This document shows positions 7,028-15,076 of a DNA stretch of 38,142 bases, in pieces (position 1 is the first letter of the stretch; each line of letters opens with the position of its first letter). Source of the stretch: an uncultured Fretibacterium sp. (GTDB lineage Bacteria; Synergistota; Synergistia; Synergistales; Aminobacteriaceae); the NCBI GenBank assembly GCA_937915835.1, contig CALGHA010000053.1, forward strand, positions 1 through 38,142, read 5' to 3'. The position numbers were made by a program, and so were the translations under genes. The notes beneath the pieces were generated by a model, which was not told the DNA's origin, searched no databases, and saw only the letters and a program-made list of their open reading frames with translations.

Positions 7028-10000
7028 ATGGGAAATGAACATGCGAGGTTAGGGGACTTTAATGTTTTTCTGTCATATTCGCACGATGATAGTATATTAG
7101 TCGAAAAAATCGCCGAAAAAATTTCTGAAACAGGTTTTTCCTGTTGGATCGATAAAGATAAGTTACGTGCTCAAGAAAATTTCAATGCGGCTATCTTTGA
7201 TGCTATTGATAAAGCTGACGTTTTTATTGCATTCCTGTCGAAAACATACGTAAATAAACCATACTGCACACGCGAATTTGATCGTGCCATAGATAAGCGC
7301 AAAAGTATATTAGTTGCTTGTATTGATGATGTGAGTGAAGATACCAACAGACAAAGCGCATATATGTTTGCGTTTAGTGCCGGTCATAATATTCTTGGGT
7401 TTGGTTTAGGAATAGAGTCAGAGAATGATATTGAAGCATTTGCTAAAAATATTGCAAGCAGCGTCCCGATGGAGTATTTAAAACGTTTTTTAGAGAGCGG
7501 TAACAGCAAAGATTATCCCCCTATTAGTACACCAGATTATATTATTGCATGTTTAAGGCTATATCATGAGAAACAGTATCAGCAAAGCGGTAATTATGCT
7601 CTGAGCGAAATTCGACGTGAATTGTTCCCAGCTATTAAAGATACAGAAATAAATATTTTCTATAAGGACGAGGAGAAAAAGAACGTTTCTTTAGTAAAAT
7701 ATTTTTCAGATAGTTATAACCAAATAAAAAACGAAAAACATATCTTGATAACTGGAGAGGGCGGTATAGGAAAAACCGTATCTCTGCTTAAAACATGCGA
7801 ATACCTACTCAGAAAAAGAATTAATGCTATATATGTTCCTTTAAGTAAAATTAATGAAAATTTCACATTGGATCAGTATTTAGAGCGTGTCGTCTGCGGC
7901 GGAAATAAGCACATATGGGATGTATTACAACAGTTAATGAGTGCTGAATATGTAACTATACCCAATGTTATACTTTTATTAGACGGAATTAATGAAGTTC
8001 CCCTAAAATACATAGACCACTTTGTAAAGGGAATTCTTAAGACACAATATATTAGTTATCGCGGCATAAAGCTTGTTATGACTTCAAGATGGTTTGATAA
8101 TTCATTAATGAACGGCCTTGAGCAAAACATAGTATCATTGGAAATGCAGCCTTTAGACAGGGAAGCTATTGATTCATATTTACAAAGTATGAACCTTCCC
8201 ATTGTAGAAGATCAAAAGGTATTGTCAGTAATTAAGACTCCACTAATGTTAACGTTATTCGCTGATGTTGAAAGTCATAAAGATAAGTATAAGAATATCG
8301 AAGGAATTATCCTTGAAGATAACCCTGATACCGCCGGCAAAATACTTAGCAATTTTTTTCAGACACAATTATATCGAGCTGCAGGAGAGGAAAATTTCAA
8401 TAGAGGAACGCATCTTATATTATTAGAATACCTTTTGCCGAAAATTGCATTCACCATGCTTAATAATCATAGCTTATACATAAAACAGGACGATTGGAAA
8501 ATCTGTAAACGAAGTATTAAAAACGAAGAAAAAAACTTTCAATGGTATATTGATGATAAATGGAGTTGGATACTTCGCGGGAGATCTTCAGTTAATCCTT
8601 CTTCAGTTGAGCCTGATGAATTATTAGGTCTTGCTGAAACAGGATTACATTTTTTACATAAGACAAATGAAGGCTACGAGTTTCTTCATCAAAGTTTCAG
8701 AGATTATTTCGCAGCATATTTTATCGCAAATGAAATATGGGCATACAGAGAAGATAATAAACGCTTTAACCCGGAAGAATCTATTTTAGGAGTGGAAGTT
8801 TATTCGGATGAAATTTTAAGTCTTGTCTCAGATATAGTTCGCGAAGAAAACGCTTGTCCTCAGATTACCAATTGCGGTTATGAGTTTCCAGGAAAAAATA
8901 GCACTCTAGCTTCAAGCAAAAGTGATGTGGAATCATTGCTCACACTGTGGAGAGGTAAAGAAGGCGAGACTGCACAAAACGCTGTTGCTAATTTAGTGAA
9001 TATAATAAAAATTGGCCGTAAGAATGTCTTGGCTTGGTGCGACTTCTCAAATCTCGATCTTAGAAAACTTTGGCTTAATAGATGCTACTTTACATTATGG
9101 TATCAAGATAAATTTTACTCTAGTATATTTGATGAGGCTTGGATTGATAGGGCAAATTTTCTTACTAATGGACATGAGTCCCAGATTAGCGCTATTGCTT
9201 TCGACGGCAAATCTAAAATATTTAGCGGAGATAAAACGGGCACAGTCAAGATATACAGCTTAACTGAACATTCATGGGATGATACTATTCAGTTACAATC
9301 AAGTGCTGTCATAGATCTAGCTTGGAACAGCAATGACGAATTATTAGCAATTTTATATGAAAATGTAGTGTTCTGCTATTCACTCAAAGAAAAAAACATA
9401 GTTAGTAATTATATAAACATAGTTAAGAGCAAGAGTTTTAGATATGTAAGATTTACTAGTGAAAATGAGCTTAATGTATCATTTGACCTAGAGCCATTAG
9501 TTTGGTGTGATACTGATGGAAAAGTACGCTTATCAGAATTGCCTTATGATGTCCCTGCTAGATGTGCAAAATGGAATCCCAGTAAAAAAGAGTTCATAAG
9601 AAGTAATATGCTGCAGCTGTTATCAGTGAACTGCTTCGATGAAGGAACATTATCTTGGGAAACGCATCCTGCATTGAAACAGAATAAAAATCCTCAAAAA
9701 GAGACAAAATCAAATGAACAGCTATATTTAAGTTTACGTGATGTTGGAGCTACTGGAGGAAGCGTCAGTTGCATTCAATATAACGAAGAAGGCTCAAAAG
9801 TTCTAATCACGATACAGAATTTATTAGTGGAATATGATACAGAAACATTTGAAGTATTGAACAAGAAGATTTTTCACTCAGCCGTTCAATGTGCATGTTA
9901 TATGAAAAACGGAATAGCAGTTGGTGCTGGTACTAATATAATATTCTTAGATTTTAATTTTGCTGAAGACTACATATTACAAGGCTCTCAGACAAAATCT

Positions 10001-10492
10001 ATAATGGTAATTTCTAATAGTTACGACGACAATGGATATTATATACTCTCCTCAAACGGTGAATTAAAAAAACTTAATCAAGAACTTATAGTTCAGAGCA
10101 TGAGGTTCATTGTAAATAAATCTCAGTTTGCCTGGGTTCGGGATAGATTGACAAATAAAATTCAAATGGCTTTTCTTCCATCAGAACAATTCCAATTTGG
10201 AGCTAGATACACTTATGAAAGCGATATTGTAGAGCCTTTAGGTTGGCGGTATGAATTTGTTGATACTGTTTCCAGCGATGGTAATGATGACGAGCAGCAA
10301 TTTTATAATATGCACGCTTCAATAATGCTTTTTGAAAGAACTCCTCCATACAGAAAAATTGAATTTACAAATTATACGGGGATTTGGATTTTTGGCTGTT
10401 CGTTTAAAAATATACGCGGCGATATGAAAACTCAGCAAAACATTAATTTTCTAGTTCAGAACGGGGGCATAACTAATGACTATGAAAGATAA
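7028..10492 (+). CDS. TIR-NACHT-beta-propeller protein (STAND NTPase, likely immune sensor/effector)
   Basis: The 1154-aa protein starts with a TIR domain (about 11-140). It has FNVFLSYSHDD, GFSCWIDKDKL, and E83 in KPYCTREFDRAI at the position of the catalytic glutamate of NAD-cleaving TIRs. A NACHT-type NTPase follows, with Walker A GEGGIGKT (243-250), Walker B ILLLDGINE (315-323), a sensor-like MTSRW near 351, and the FLHQSFRDYFAAYF motif near 555-570 that typifies these ATPases. From about residue 714 (GHESQISAIAFDGKSKIFSG) the C terminus looks like divergent WD40/propeller repeats, a common target-sensing domain in STAND proteins. In known bacterial TIR-STAND systems, sensing a phage product triggers oligomerisation and NAD depletion; that role here is inferred. 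The gene overlaps the next one by 17 nt. Base composition is visibly more AT-rich than the flanks, consistent with acquisition, and it sits directly after a tRNA cluster. Confidence 0.88.
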   Translation: MGNEHARLGDFNVFLSYSHDDSILVEKIAEKISETGFSCWIDKDKLRAQENFNAAIFDAIDKADVFIAFLSKTYVNKPYCTREFDRAIDKRKSILVACIDDVSEDTNRQSAYMFAFSAGHNILGFGLGIESENDIEAFAKNIASSVPMEYLKRFLESGNSKDYPPISTPDYIIACLRLYHEKQYQQSGNYALSEIRRELFPAIKDTEINIFYKDEEKKNVSLVKYFSDSYNQIKNEKHILITGEGGIGKTVSLLKTCEYLLRKRINAIYVPLSKINENFTLDQYLERVVCGGNKHIWDVLQQLMSAEYVTIPNVILLLDGINEVPLKYIDHFVKGILKTQYISYRGIKLVMTSRWFDNSLMNGLEQNIVSLEMQPLDREAIDSYLQSMNLPIVEDQKVLSVIKTPLMLTLFADVESHKDKYKNIEGIILEDNPDTAGKILSNFFQTQLYRAAGEENFNRGTHLILLEYLLPKIAFTMLNNHSLYIKQDDWKICKRSIKNEEKNFQWYIDDKWSWILRGRSSVNPSSVEPDELLGLAETGLHFLHKTNEGYEFLHQSFRDYFAAYFIANEIWAYREDNKRFNPEESILGVEVYSDEILSLVSDIVREENACPQITNCGYEFPGKNSTLASSKSDVESLLTLWRGKEGETAQNAVANLVNIIKIGRKNVLAWCDFSNLDLRKLWLNRCYFTLWYQDKFYSSIFDEAWIDRANFLTNGHESQISAIAFDGKSKIFSGDKTGTVKIYSLTEHSWDDTIQLQSSAVIDLAWNSNDELLAILYENVVFCYSLKEKNIVSNYINIVKSKSFRYVRFTSENELNVSFDLEPLVWCDTDGKVRLSELPYDVPARCAKWNPSKKEFIRSNMLQLLSVNCFDEGTLSWETHPALKQNKNPQKETKSNEQLYLSLRDVGATGGSVSCIQYNEEGSKVLITIQNLLVEYDTETFEVLNKKIFHSAVQCACYMKNGIAVGAGTNIIFLDFNFAEDYILQGSQTKSIMVISNSYDDNGYYILSSNGELKKLNQELIVQSMRFIVNKSQFAWVRDRLTNKIQMAFLPSEQFQFGARYTYESDIVEPLGWRYEFVDTVSSDGNDDEQQFYNMHASIMLFERTPPYRKIEFTNYTGIWIFGCSFKNIRGDMKTQQNINFLVQNGGITNDYER

Positions 10493-12140
10493 AATAGATA
10501 TTACATTTCATGATTTCACTGTAAAAACAGAAGCATTTGTGAGCGTACTAGTTCTAGCTTCGAATGAGTATATTAATGGTATTCGTCTTGCTCATGAGAA
10601 AGGTGAAAAAGAAAATATACAGGTGTTTATGCCCCAAAAAATTAAAGACCATTGGAGCAATGATTATATAGATTGGGATCGTCTAGTTGAGATAATAAAA
10701 AATGAATATAAAATTCAAGTATTAGAAGAACATAGCATTACTTCGAAAGTAGTAAGGGTAGAGTTTAATAATGTCAGGGAAGTAACAACTTGTATAGCGG
10801 ATTTAAGGCTGACATATAAACTTTTTAATGGATTTAGAATAGAAAAAATCAAAGGTGAGAAAAAAATTATAATTTCTAAGCCGATATGGATGAAAAGTTG
10901 GAATTACGAAAAAATAAGCTGGGGTGAGTTGTGTTCAATTATAGCCGCTGAATATGATAAAGAAAAAAGAGAAATCACTATGCATAACAGTTCATTTCTG
11001 CAAGATACAACTTCTTCACCAGAAAGAGACTTTTTACAGGAAGACAGCGATCCTGATGAACCCAAGCAGACTCGTAAAGCTAGAGAAAAAAATGAGCTTG
11101 GCAGAATTAAAAATGCTGATAACTCTTCATTTATTTTTTATCCTCGAACTGTATTAAGAGCAGCGGAGGTATCTGGGACAAATGGCGGGACTTTTTCTAA
11201 AAAGCCTATTGACTTGGTTAAGGCTTTGAATAAAGGTTCTTTAGGCGGAATTGGTTCTTTTGAAATTAATCTTTTGGAATGGATTGAAAAGCTGCGTTAT
11301 ACTACGAATACGACATTATTGGATTTAATAAGAGCCGGTTATGTATCTTTCGGATGGAGAAATAATATTACACAAAAAAAGCTGAGTACTATCATAAGCA
11401 GGATGTCAATTTACGGCCTAGTTACATTAACTAGATTTATGACTGTAAATGATGACGGAACTCTCGAAAATGAAAAGCATTCAGTAATGAGAGTAATAAC
11501 AATGGGCCAAAATGGGAGTACTTTATTGCATGAATTAGGGAAAAATACTTCACGTTTCAACCCTTTTGATACTTTTCAAGATGGGAACACTGTCAAACGG
11601 TATTTGACCGCTAATCAATGGCTGGTTTACTGGTTAACGACTTATAGAGAGGAAATAGGCGAAAATTACGAAACAAGCTGTATTTTGACGCAGAAAGGTA
11701 CGAACTATACTGGAGCGAGGACGTATGCAACTGTAACGCTTAATAATTGTACGATGATTGCAGAGCCGATTAGACGAGTAGAAGATTTTGAAATAGAACA
11801 TAATAAACAATGGCTTTGTGAAAAAATTGAAAGAATGATTCTTATGTTCAATAATATGGATCAACTTTATTACGGGAAATACAAGATAAATTTTCCACAG
11901 CGGCCGATAATAGTCTTGATTTGTGAGGATGATATGCATATTAATGAAGTTTGGGAAATTATCAGGCCAATTCTAGAGAATTATAATCAAGCAATTTGGT
12001 TTACAAGTGATCTTAAGATTTTTAACTATAATAAAAGAGGAGAACGTTTTCTTTACTTTGATGATAATAATCAACTTCAGAAAGTTAATATCAAAGCTAT
12101 ATTTGGCAAGGATAATGAAGCGGAGCAAGAAAACGATTAA
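10476..12140 (+). CDS. Companion of the TIR-NACHT protein: two SpoVG-like repeats plus winged-helix/replication-relaxation-like region
   Basis: I do not recognise this 554-aa protein as a whole. Residues 7-82 and 92-164 are two copies of one fold. INGIRLAHEKGEKENIQVFMPQK (33-55) aligns with FNGFRIEKIKGEKKIIISKP (118-137), each ending in a helix (DWDRLVEIIKNEY, SWGELCSIIAAEY). The pattern resembles SpoVG, a small nucleic-acid-binding protein. A charged linker (165-210) follows. Around 275-375 is a winged-helix-like part (LLDLIRAGYVSFGWRNN, KLSTIISRMSIYGLVTLTRF, VITMGQNGSTLLHELG, VKRYLTANQWLVYWL). The C terminus has PIIVLICEDD and AIWFTSDLKIF, reminiscent of replication-relaxation proteins; no clear nuclease triad is seen. 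The ATG at 10476 has GGGGG 8 nt upstream and overlaps the TIR gene, implying coupled synthesis and a shared function. Confidence 0.7.
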   Translation: MTMKDKIDITFHDFTVKTEAFVSVLVLASNEYINGIRLAHEKGEKENIQVFMPQKIKDHWSNDYIDWDRLVEIIKNEYKIQVLEEHSITSKVVRVEFNNVREVTTCIADLRLTYKLFNGFRIEKIKGEKKIIISKPIWMKSWNYEKISWGELCSIIAAEYDKEKREITMHNSSFLQDTTSSPERDFLQEDSDPDEPKQTRKAREKNELGRIKNADNSSFIFYPRTVLRAAEVSGTNGGTFSKKPIDLVKALNKGSLGGIGSFEINLLEWIEKLRYTTNTTLLDLIRAGYVSFGWRNNITQKKLSTIISRMSIYGLVTLTRFMTVNDDGTLENEKHSVMRVITMGQNGSTLLHELGKNTSRFNPFDTFQDGNTVKRYLTANQWLVYWLTTYREEIGENYETSCILTQKGTNYTGARTYATVTLNNCTMIAEPIRRVEDFEIEHNKQWLCEKIERMILMFNNMDQLYYGKYKINFPQRPIIVLICEDDMHINEVWEIIRPILENYNQAIWFTSDLKIFNYNKRGERFLYFDDNNQLQKVNIKAIFGKDNEAEQEND

Positions 12141-12185
12141 TAATTTTACGAACCTTGATATAAACTTTGGCAGCACTAAAAATTT

Positions 12186-12209
12186 TCCCCCAACTTTCAC
12201 GCTGGGGGA
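12186..12209. terminator. Bidirectional terminator between the TIR module and decayed genes
   Basis: A stem CCCCCA/TGGGGG (12187-12192 with 12203-12208) encloses a 10-nt loop. It is followed on the minus strand by AAAATTTTT and on the plus strand by an AT-rich tract. It lies 46 nt after the stop at 12140, between convergent units. Confidence 0.6.
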
Positions 12210-12227
12210 TTAACTTCATTCTTTATT

Positions 12228-12421
12228 TTACTTCATCGCTTTCGTCAACGCACAGATTGCACGGGCTTCTTTCGCGCTATTAAGACTTCTACACTCCGGG
12301 CATTCGTAAATATTAATGAGAACTCGGTCCGCATTTCACGATTTACTTCTCATAGGATAACCGGCCTCTTGAAGACTTAGCGCTTTATAACAACTGGACA
12401 AACTTTTTTCTTTAATCTCAA
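12228..12421 (-). pseudogene. Decayed small zinc-ribbon protein gene
   Basis: Reading the minus strand from a TTG at 12421 (AAGGTGAG just upstream as RBS) gives LRLKKKVCPV. One missing base then shifts the frame to CYKALSLQEAGYPMRSKS, then an in-frame TGA, then NADRVLINIYECPEC and RSLNSAKEARAICALTKAMK ending at TAA 12228. The joined product would be about 65 aa with two CPxC-type knuckles, as in small zinc-ribbon proteins. The frame switch and stop make it non-functional unless sequencing errors are involved. It lies 34 nt downstream of the broken DUF4491 gene on the same strand. I do not know the function. Confidence 0.6.
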
Positions 12422-12455
12422 TAAATCTCACCTTTCAAAATTTTCCGCAGTCATA

Positions 12456-12743
12456 TCACGAGTTATTATGTTTGGGATTTTCAGGAAAACAACCCTTTTT
12501 ACATGTTTAATCTGCTTCTTAGCTCGTGAATGCTCCATAACAGGCAGAAGCTGAGAACTTCTACAATTCCTGAGCAAATATCATTCTCGAGCATCAACAA
12601 CCGCAATAGCACACAAGCCCAAGTATCAAGAAAATTGGCCAGATTTTTGACGTAAAGTCATATTCGCATCAAATCACAATCAGATGCAATATGCCGATAA
12701 TAATGAAACTTACAAGTCCCGTGATTATTCCTGAAATATTCAC
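12456..12743 (-). pseudogene. Decayed DUF4491 family membrane protein gene
   Basis: From GTG 12743 the minus strand reads VNISGIITGLVSFIIIGILH, then LIVI-stop-CEYDF and KIWPIFLILGLVCYC. A frameshift leads to LLMLENDICSGIVEVLSFCL and LWSIHELRSRLNM-stop-KGLF. Another shift leads to ENPKHNNS and a stop. This follows, in order, the DUF4491 family pattern: an N-terminal NxxGxxxGxxxFxIIGxxHxxVI helix, EYxFG, a WxxFLxLG helix, the FxxLWSIxEL segment and a C-terminal KGWFPxNP. The span is 96 codons, the usual family length, so the whole gene is here but broken by at least two stops and two frameshifts. The family is a small integral membrane protein of unknown function. Confidence 0.78.
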
Positions 12744-13284
12744 GTTAAAAGCTCACTATGTCAAAGCATGAAATAGCCGAAAATTACGCAAGACCTGAAA
12801 ATTTTCCCGCTTACGACATTTTCATGAACTCTAAAAATATCACAGCAATTTTTCCATATAATAATCTTGCTGGGTTAGTATTGCTGACATCATAATATCC
12901 GGAACTTTAAAGCTGAGGATTAATTTGTAAATATTTTTCCCGTAACATTCTCATGAACCATAAAAAATCATCGCATCAGGAACTCCCAAGCTCACGCGAA
13001 AAATCCCGAAAATCACGAATACACTCTCAACAATTACGCCCGGTCTTAAGAATTTTCACGTTAAAATCTTGGTGACTTGATAGTCTGTTAATGTCCAGAA
13101 AGAAAACGTTAAGATATTCTCAGCAATTCACTAGCAACGAGTTTTTCTCATAATCGATGAATGCGAATTGATTTTTTCAGAAAGATATACGAGAAAGCAA
13201 AGCCCATGTTTAATTTTATCTCAGCTGAATACAATTGTCTCGGTCTTCTTCTTGCTCCAAAGGAAAATTATTTTGCCTAAAATT
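12744..13284. other. 540-bp noncoding stretch with degenerate internal repeats
   Basis: No credible gene was found on either strand; open frames are short and lack RBS and family motifs. It contains repeated motifs: TTCACGTTAAAA at 12739-12750 and 13055-13066, and a TTTTCCCG...CATT.TCATGAAC block at 12801-12829 and again at 12934-12958. The minus strand offers open but broken stretches (for example IFGIFRVSLGVPDAMIFYG from about 13015), which may be further remnants of decayed genes. Confidence 0.5.
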
Positions 13285-14406
13285 TTACTTGAAGACTTCA
13301 GCAACCCTCACAAGCTCTTTGCGGATTTCAATATGCTGAGGACAAACCTGCTCACATTTTCCGCACTTGATACACTCTCCAGCTTTCTTATGCCCTGCCA
13401 TGACAACGTTAAAATTAATCTGGTTCTCGGCAAACGGTTTATTTTTATAGAGCGTGTAAAGATTAAACGCGTTGAATGAGCCGGAAATCCCTATATTCAT
13501 CGGACAAACTTTTGCGCAATAATTACACGTCGTACACGGAATAATCGGAAGTTTCGCAAGCTCCTCACGTGCCGCCTCAATAACTTTCTTTTGTTCAGGC
13601 GTTAAATGCGTAAAACCTTTCATGAACGAGAGATTATCCCGCATTTGTTCGATACTCGACATTCCAGAAAGAACCGTGATAACTCCCTCTAAATCCGCCG
13701 CAAATCTCACTGCCCACGAAGCACACGACGAATTAGGTTCAGCAGCTTTAAAAACTTTTGCTACATTCTCAGGAGGATTGGCCAGATTTCCGCCTTTGAC
13801 TGGTTCCATGATTACAACGGGCTTATTATATTTTCGTGCGACTTCGTAACATCTTCTTGACTGTATCGAATGGCTGTCCCAATCCGCATAATTAATCTGC
13901 AACTGTACGAACTCGGCTTCAGGATGCTTTATCAAAATTTCCTCGAGCTGTTCAGGCGTTGAATGAAACGAGAAACCCAAATGCTTAATTTTCCCCTTCT
14001 TCTTCTCCTCAAGAAAATAATTCCACAGGTCAAATTCCTCAAATACTTTTGTACGTGAATCTCCTAAATTATGAAGAAGATAGAAGTCAAAATATCCTGC
14101 TCCAGATTGTTTAAGTGAAGTCGTGTATTGAGCAATCGCATCTTCACGAGTTTTACAGTTAATCCATGCCGCATTTTTCGTAGCAATTTGATACTTCTCT
14201 CGCGGATAACGTTCAACAAGAGCTTTACGCATTGCCTCTTCACTGCCAGCATAAGCCCAAGCCGTGTCAAAATATGTGAACCCCGCAGCAAGAAACTCGT
14301 CAACCATCTGTTTAACCTGCTCAACGTCAATCACATCTTCATTGCCCTCAACTCTCGGAAGACGCATTAACCCGAAGCCTAATTTTTTGATGTCGTCGCC
14401 TAACAT
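13285..14406 (-). CDS. Aldo/keto reductase with C-terminal 2x[4Fe-4S] ferredoxin domain
   Basis: The 373-aa protein has an AKR barrel with the catalytic tetrad D47 and Y52 (FDTAWAY), K77 (IATKNAAW) and H112 (FYLLHNLGD). A ferredoxin-like tail carries CTTCNYCAKVCP near residue 299 and CIKCGKCEQVCP near 349, enough cysteines for two [4Fe-4S] clusters. This AKR subfamily is common in anaerobes, where electrons may pass between the clusters and NAD(P)H or a bound carbonyl substrate; the substrate is unknown. The ATG at 14406 has GAGGGGGG about 10 nt upstream. It is probably monocistronic: the next upstream gene on this strand is a pseudogene ending at 14491. Confidence 0.92.
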   Translation of the reverse strand: MLGDDIKKLGFGLMRLPRVEGNEDVIDVEQVKQMVDEFLAAGFTYFDTAWAYAGSEEAMRKALVERYPREKYQIATKNAAWINCKTREDAIAQYTTSLKQSGAGYFDFYLLHNLGDSRTKVFEEFDLWNYFLEEKKKGKIKHLGFSFHSTPEQLEEILIKHPEAEFVQLQINYADWDSHSIQSRRCYEVARKYNKPVVIMEPVKGGNLANPPENVAKVFKAAEPNSSCASWAVRFAADLEGVITVLSGMSSIEQMRDNLSFMKGFTHLTPEQKKVIEAAREELAKLPIIPCTTCNYCAKVCPMNIGISGSFNAFNLYTLYKNKPFAENQINFNVVMAGHKKAGECIKCGKCEQVCPQHIEIRKELVRVAEVFK

Positions 14407-14490
14407 GAAAAATTTACCCCCCTCGTAAAATTTTGCAGTTATAATAGCACTCTCAACTAAACTTTAAGCAATTAATGATGATTACACGCT

Positions 14491-15076
14491 TTAATTATTT
14501 TTTTCCAAAATTCTTTTTATGACGTTATCCATAATGTCCTGACGTTCTCGCATTGAAATACTCTCAATCGCCGCGTTAATCTCACTCAGGAGCTTTAAAT
14601 CAGTTTTTCTCACGCCCGCGCATAATCCGTTAAAGCCCAAATCAAAGCCGTCATTCCGATGGATACATATGTTGAACTCCGGGAATTTGGTCAATAACCT
14701 GGTCAAATCTTGAGTCTTTCTGCGCAATAATCTTAGCTCCGTTGAAATCCCTCAAAGTTTTTCCGTTCCTATATTTGCTCAAGGTATCAATTAAATTGTC
14801 CCAGTGAATTTTATGGAACTCAACTTTTGCGTTAATCTTATTCGCCACCAATGCCGCAATCTGAACGTCATAACCTTCTGCGAGAAATCCGGGATTGTTA
14901 GCAATTGAGAAATTAGTATCACTTGAGATATTTTCTTCCCAGTTATAAGGCTGATGGTCGCATTCAACGCCGACACGTAGGACTCGCGATGTAGTCTTAG
15001 GTATAGTTGTGTAGATATAACAGGCCGAACCGAAGATCATTAGCAGCAAGAGTTTCAGAAAATAATTCTCCGTCAA
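14491..15076 (-). pseudogene. Broken amino-acid ABC transporter substrate-binding protein
   Basis: From a TTG at 15076 the frame gives a hydrophobic leader (LLLLMIFGSAC) and the first lobe of a family 3 solute-binding protein: RVLRVGVECDHQPYNW, FLAEGYDVQIAALVANKINA and TLRDFNGAKIIAQKDSRFDQ. After IDQIPGVQHMYPSE it stops. The C-terminal segment continues in another frame from about 14660 (FDLGFNGLCAGVRKTDLKLL, SEINAAIESISMRERQDIMD) to the stop at 14491. Relatives have about 100 residues more between these parts, including most of lobe 2, so there was an internal deletion with a frame change. The start overlaps the helicase stop by 4 nt (TTGA). No permease or ATPase gene is adjacent. Confidence 0.85.

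Noticed and set aside
12007..12213. Plus-strand open frame overlapping the end of the partner gene
   Set aside because: It is an out-of-frame shadow that ends inside the terminator hairpin.
12456..12743. Recoding of TGA as an amino acid to rescue the broken genes
   Set aside because: TAG and frameshifts also occur, and intact genes such as uvrB and the Stealth-type gene's upstream neighbour end normally in TGA.
6749..13284. Attachment-site duplication of the tRNA 3' end flanking the TIR module
   Set aside because: No second copy of the tRNA-Met 3' end, integrase or transposase gene was found.
13168..13479. 103-aa plus-strand open frame
   Set aside because: It runs antisense into the aldo/keto reductase cysteine region and has no homology signal or RBS.
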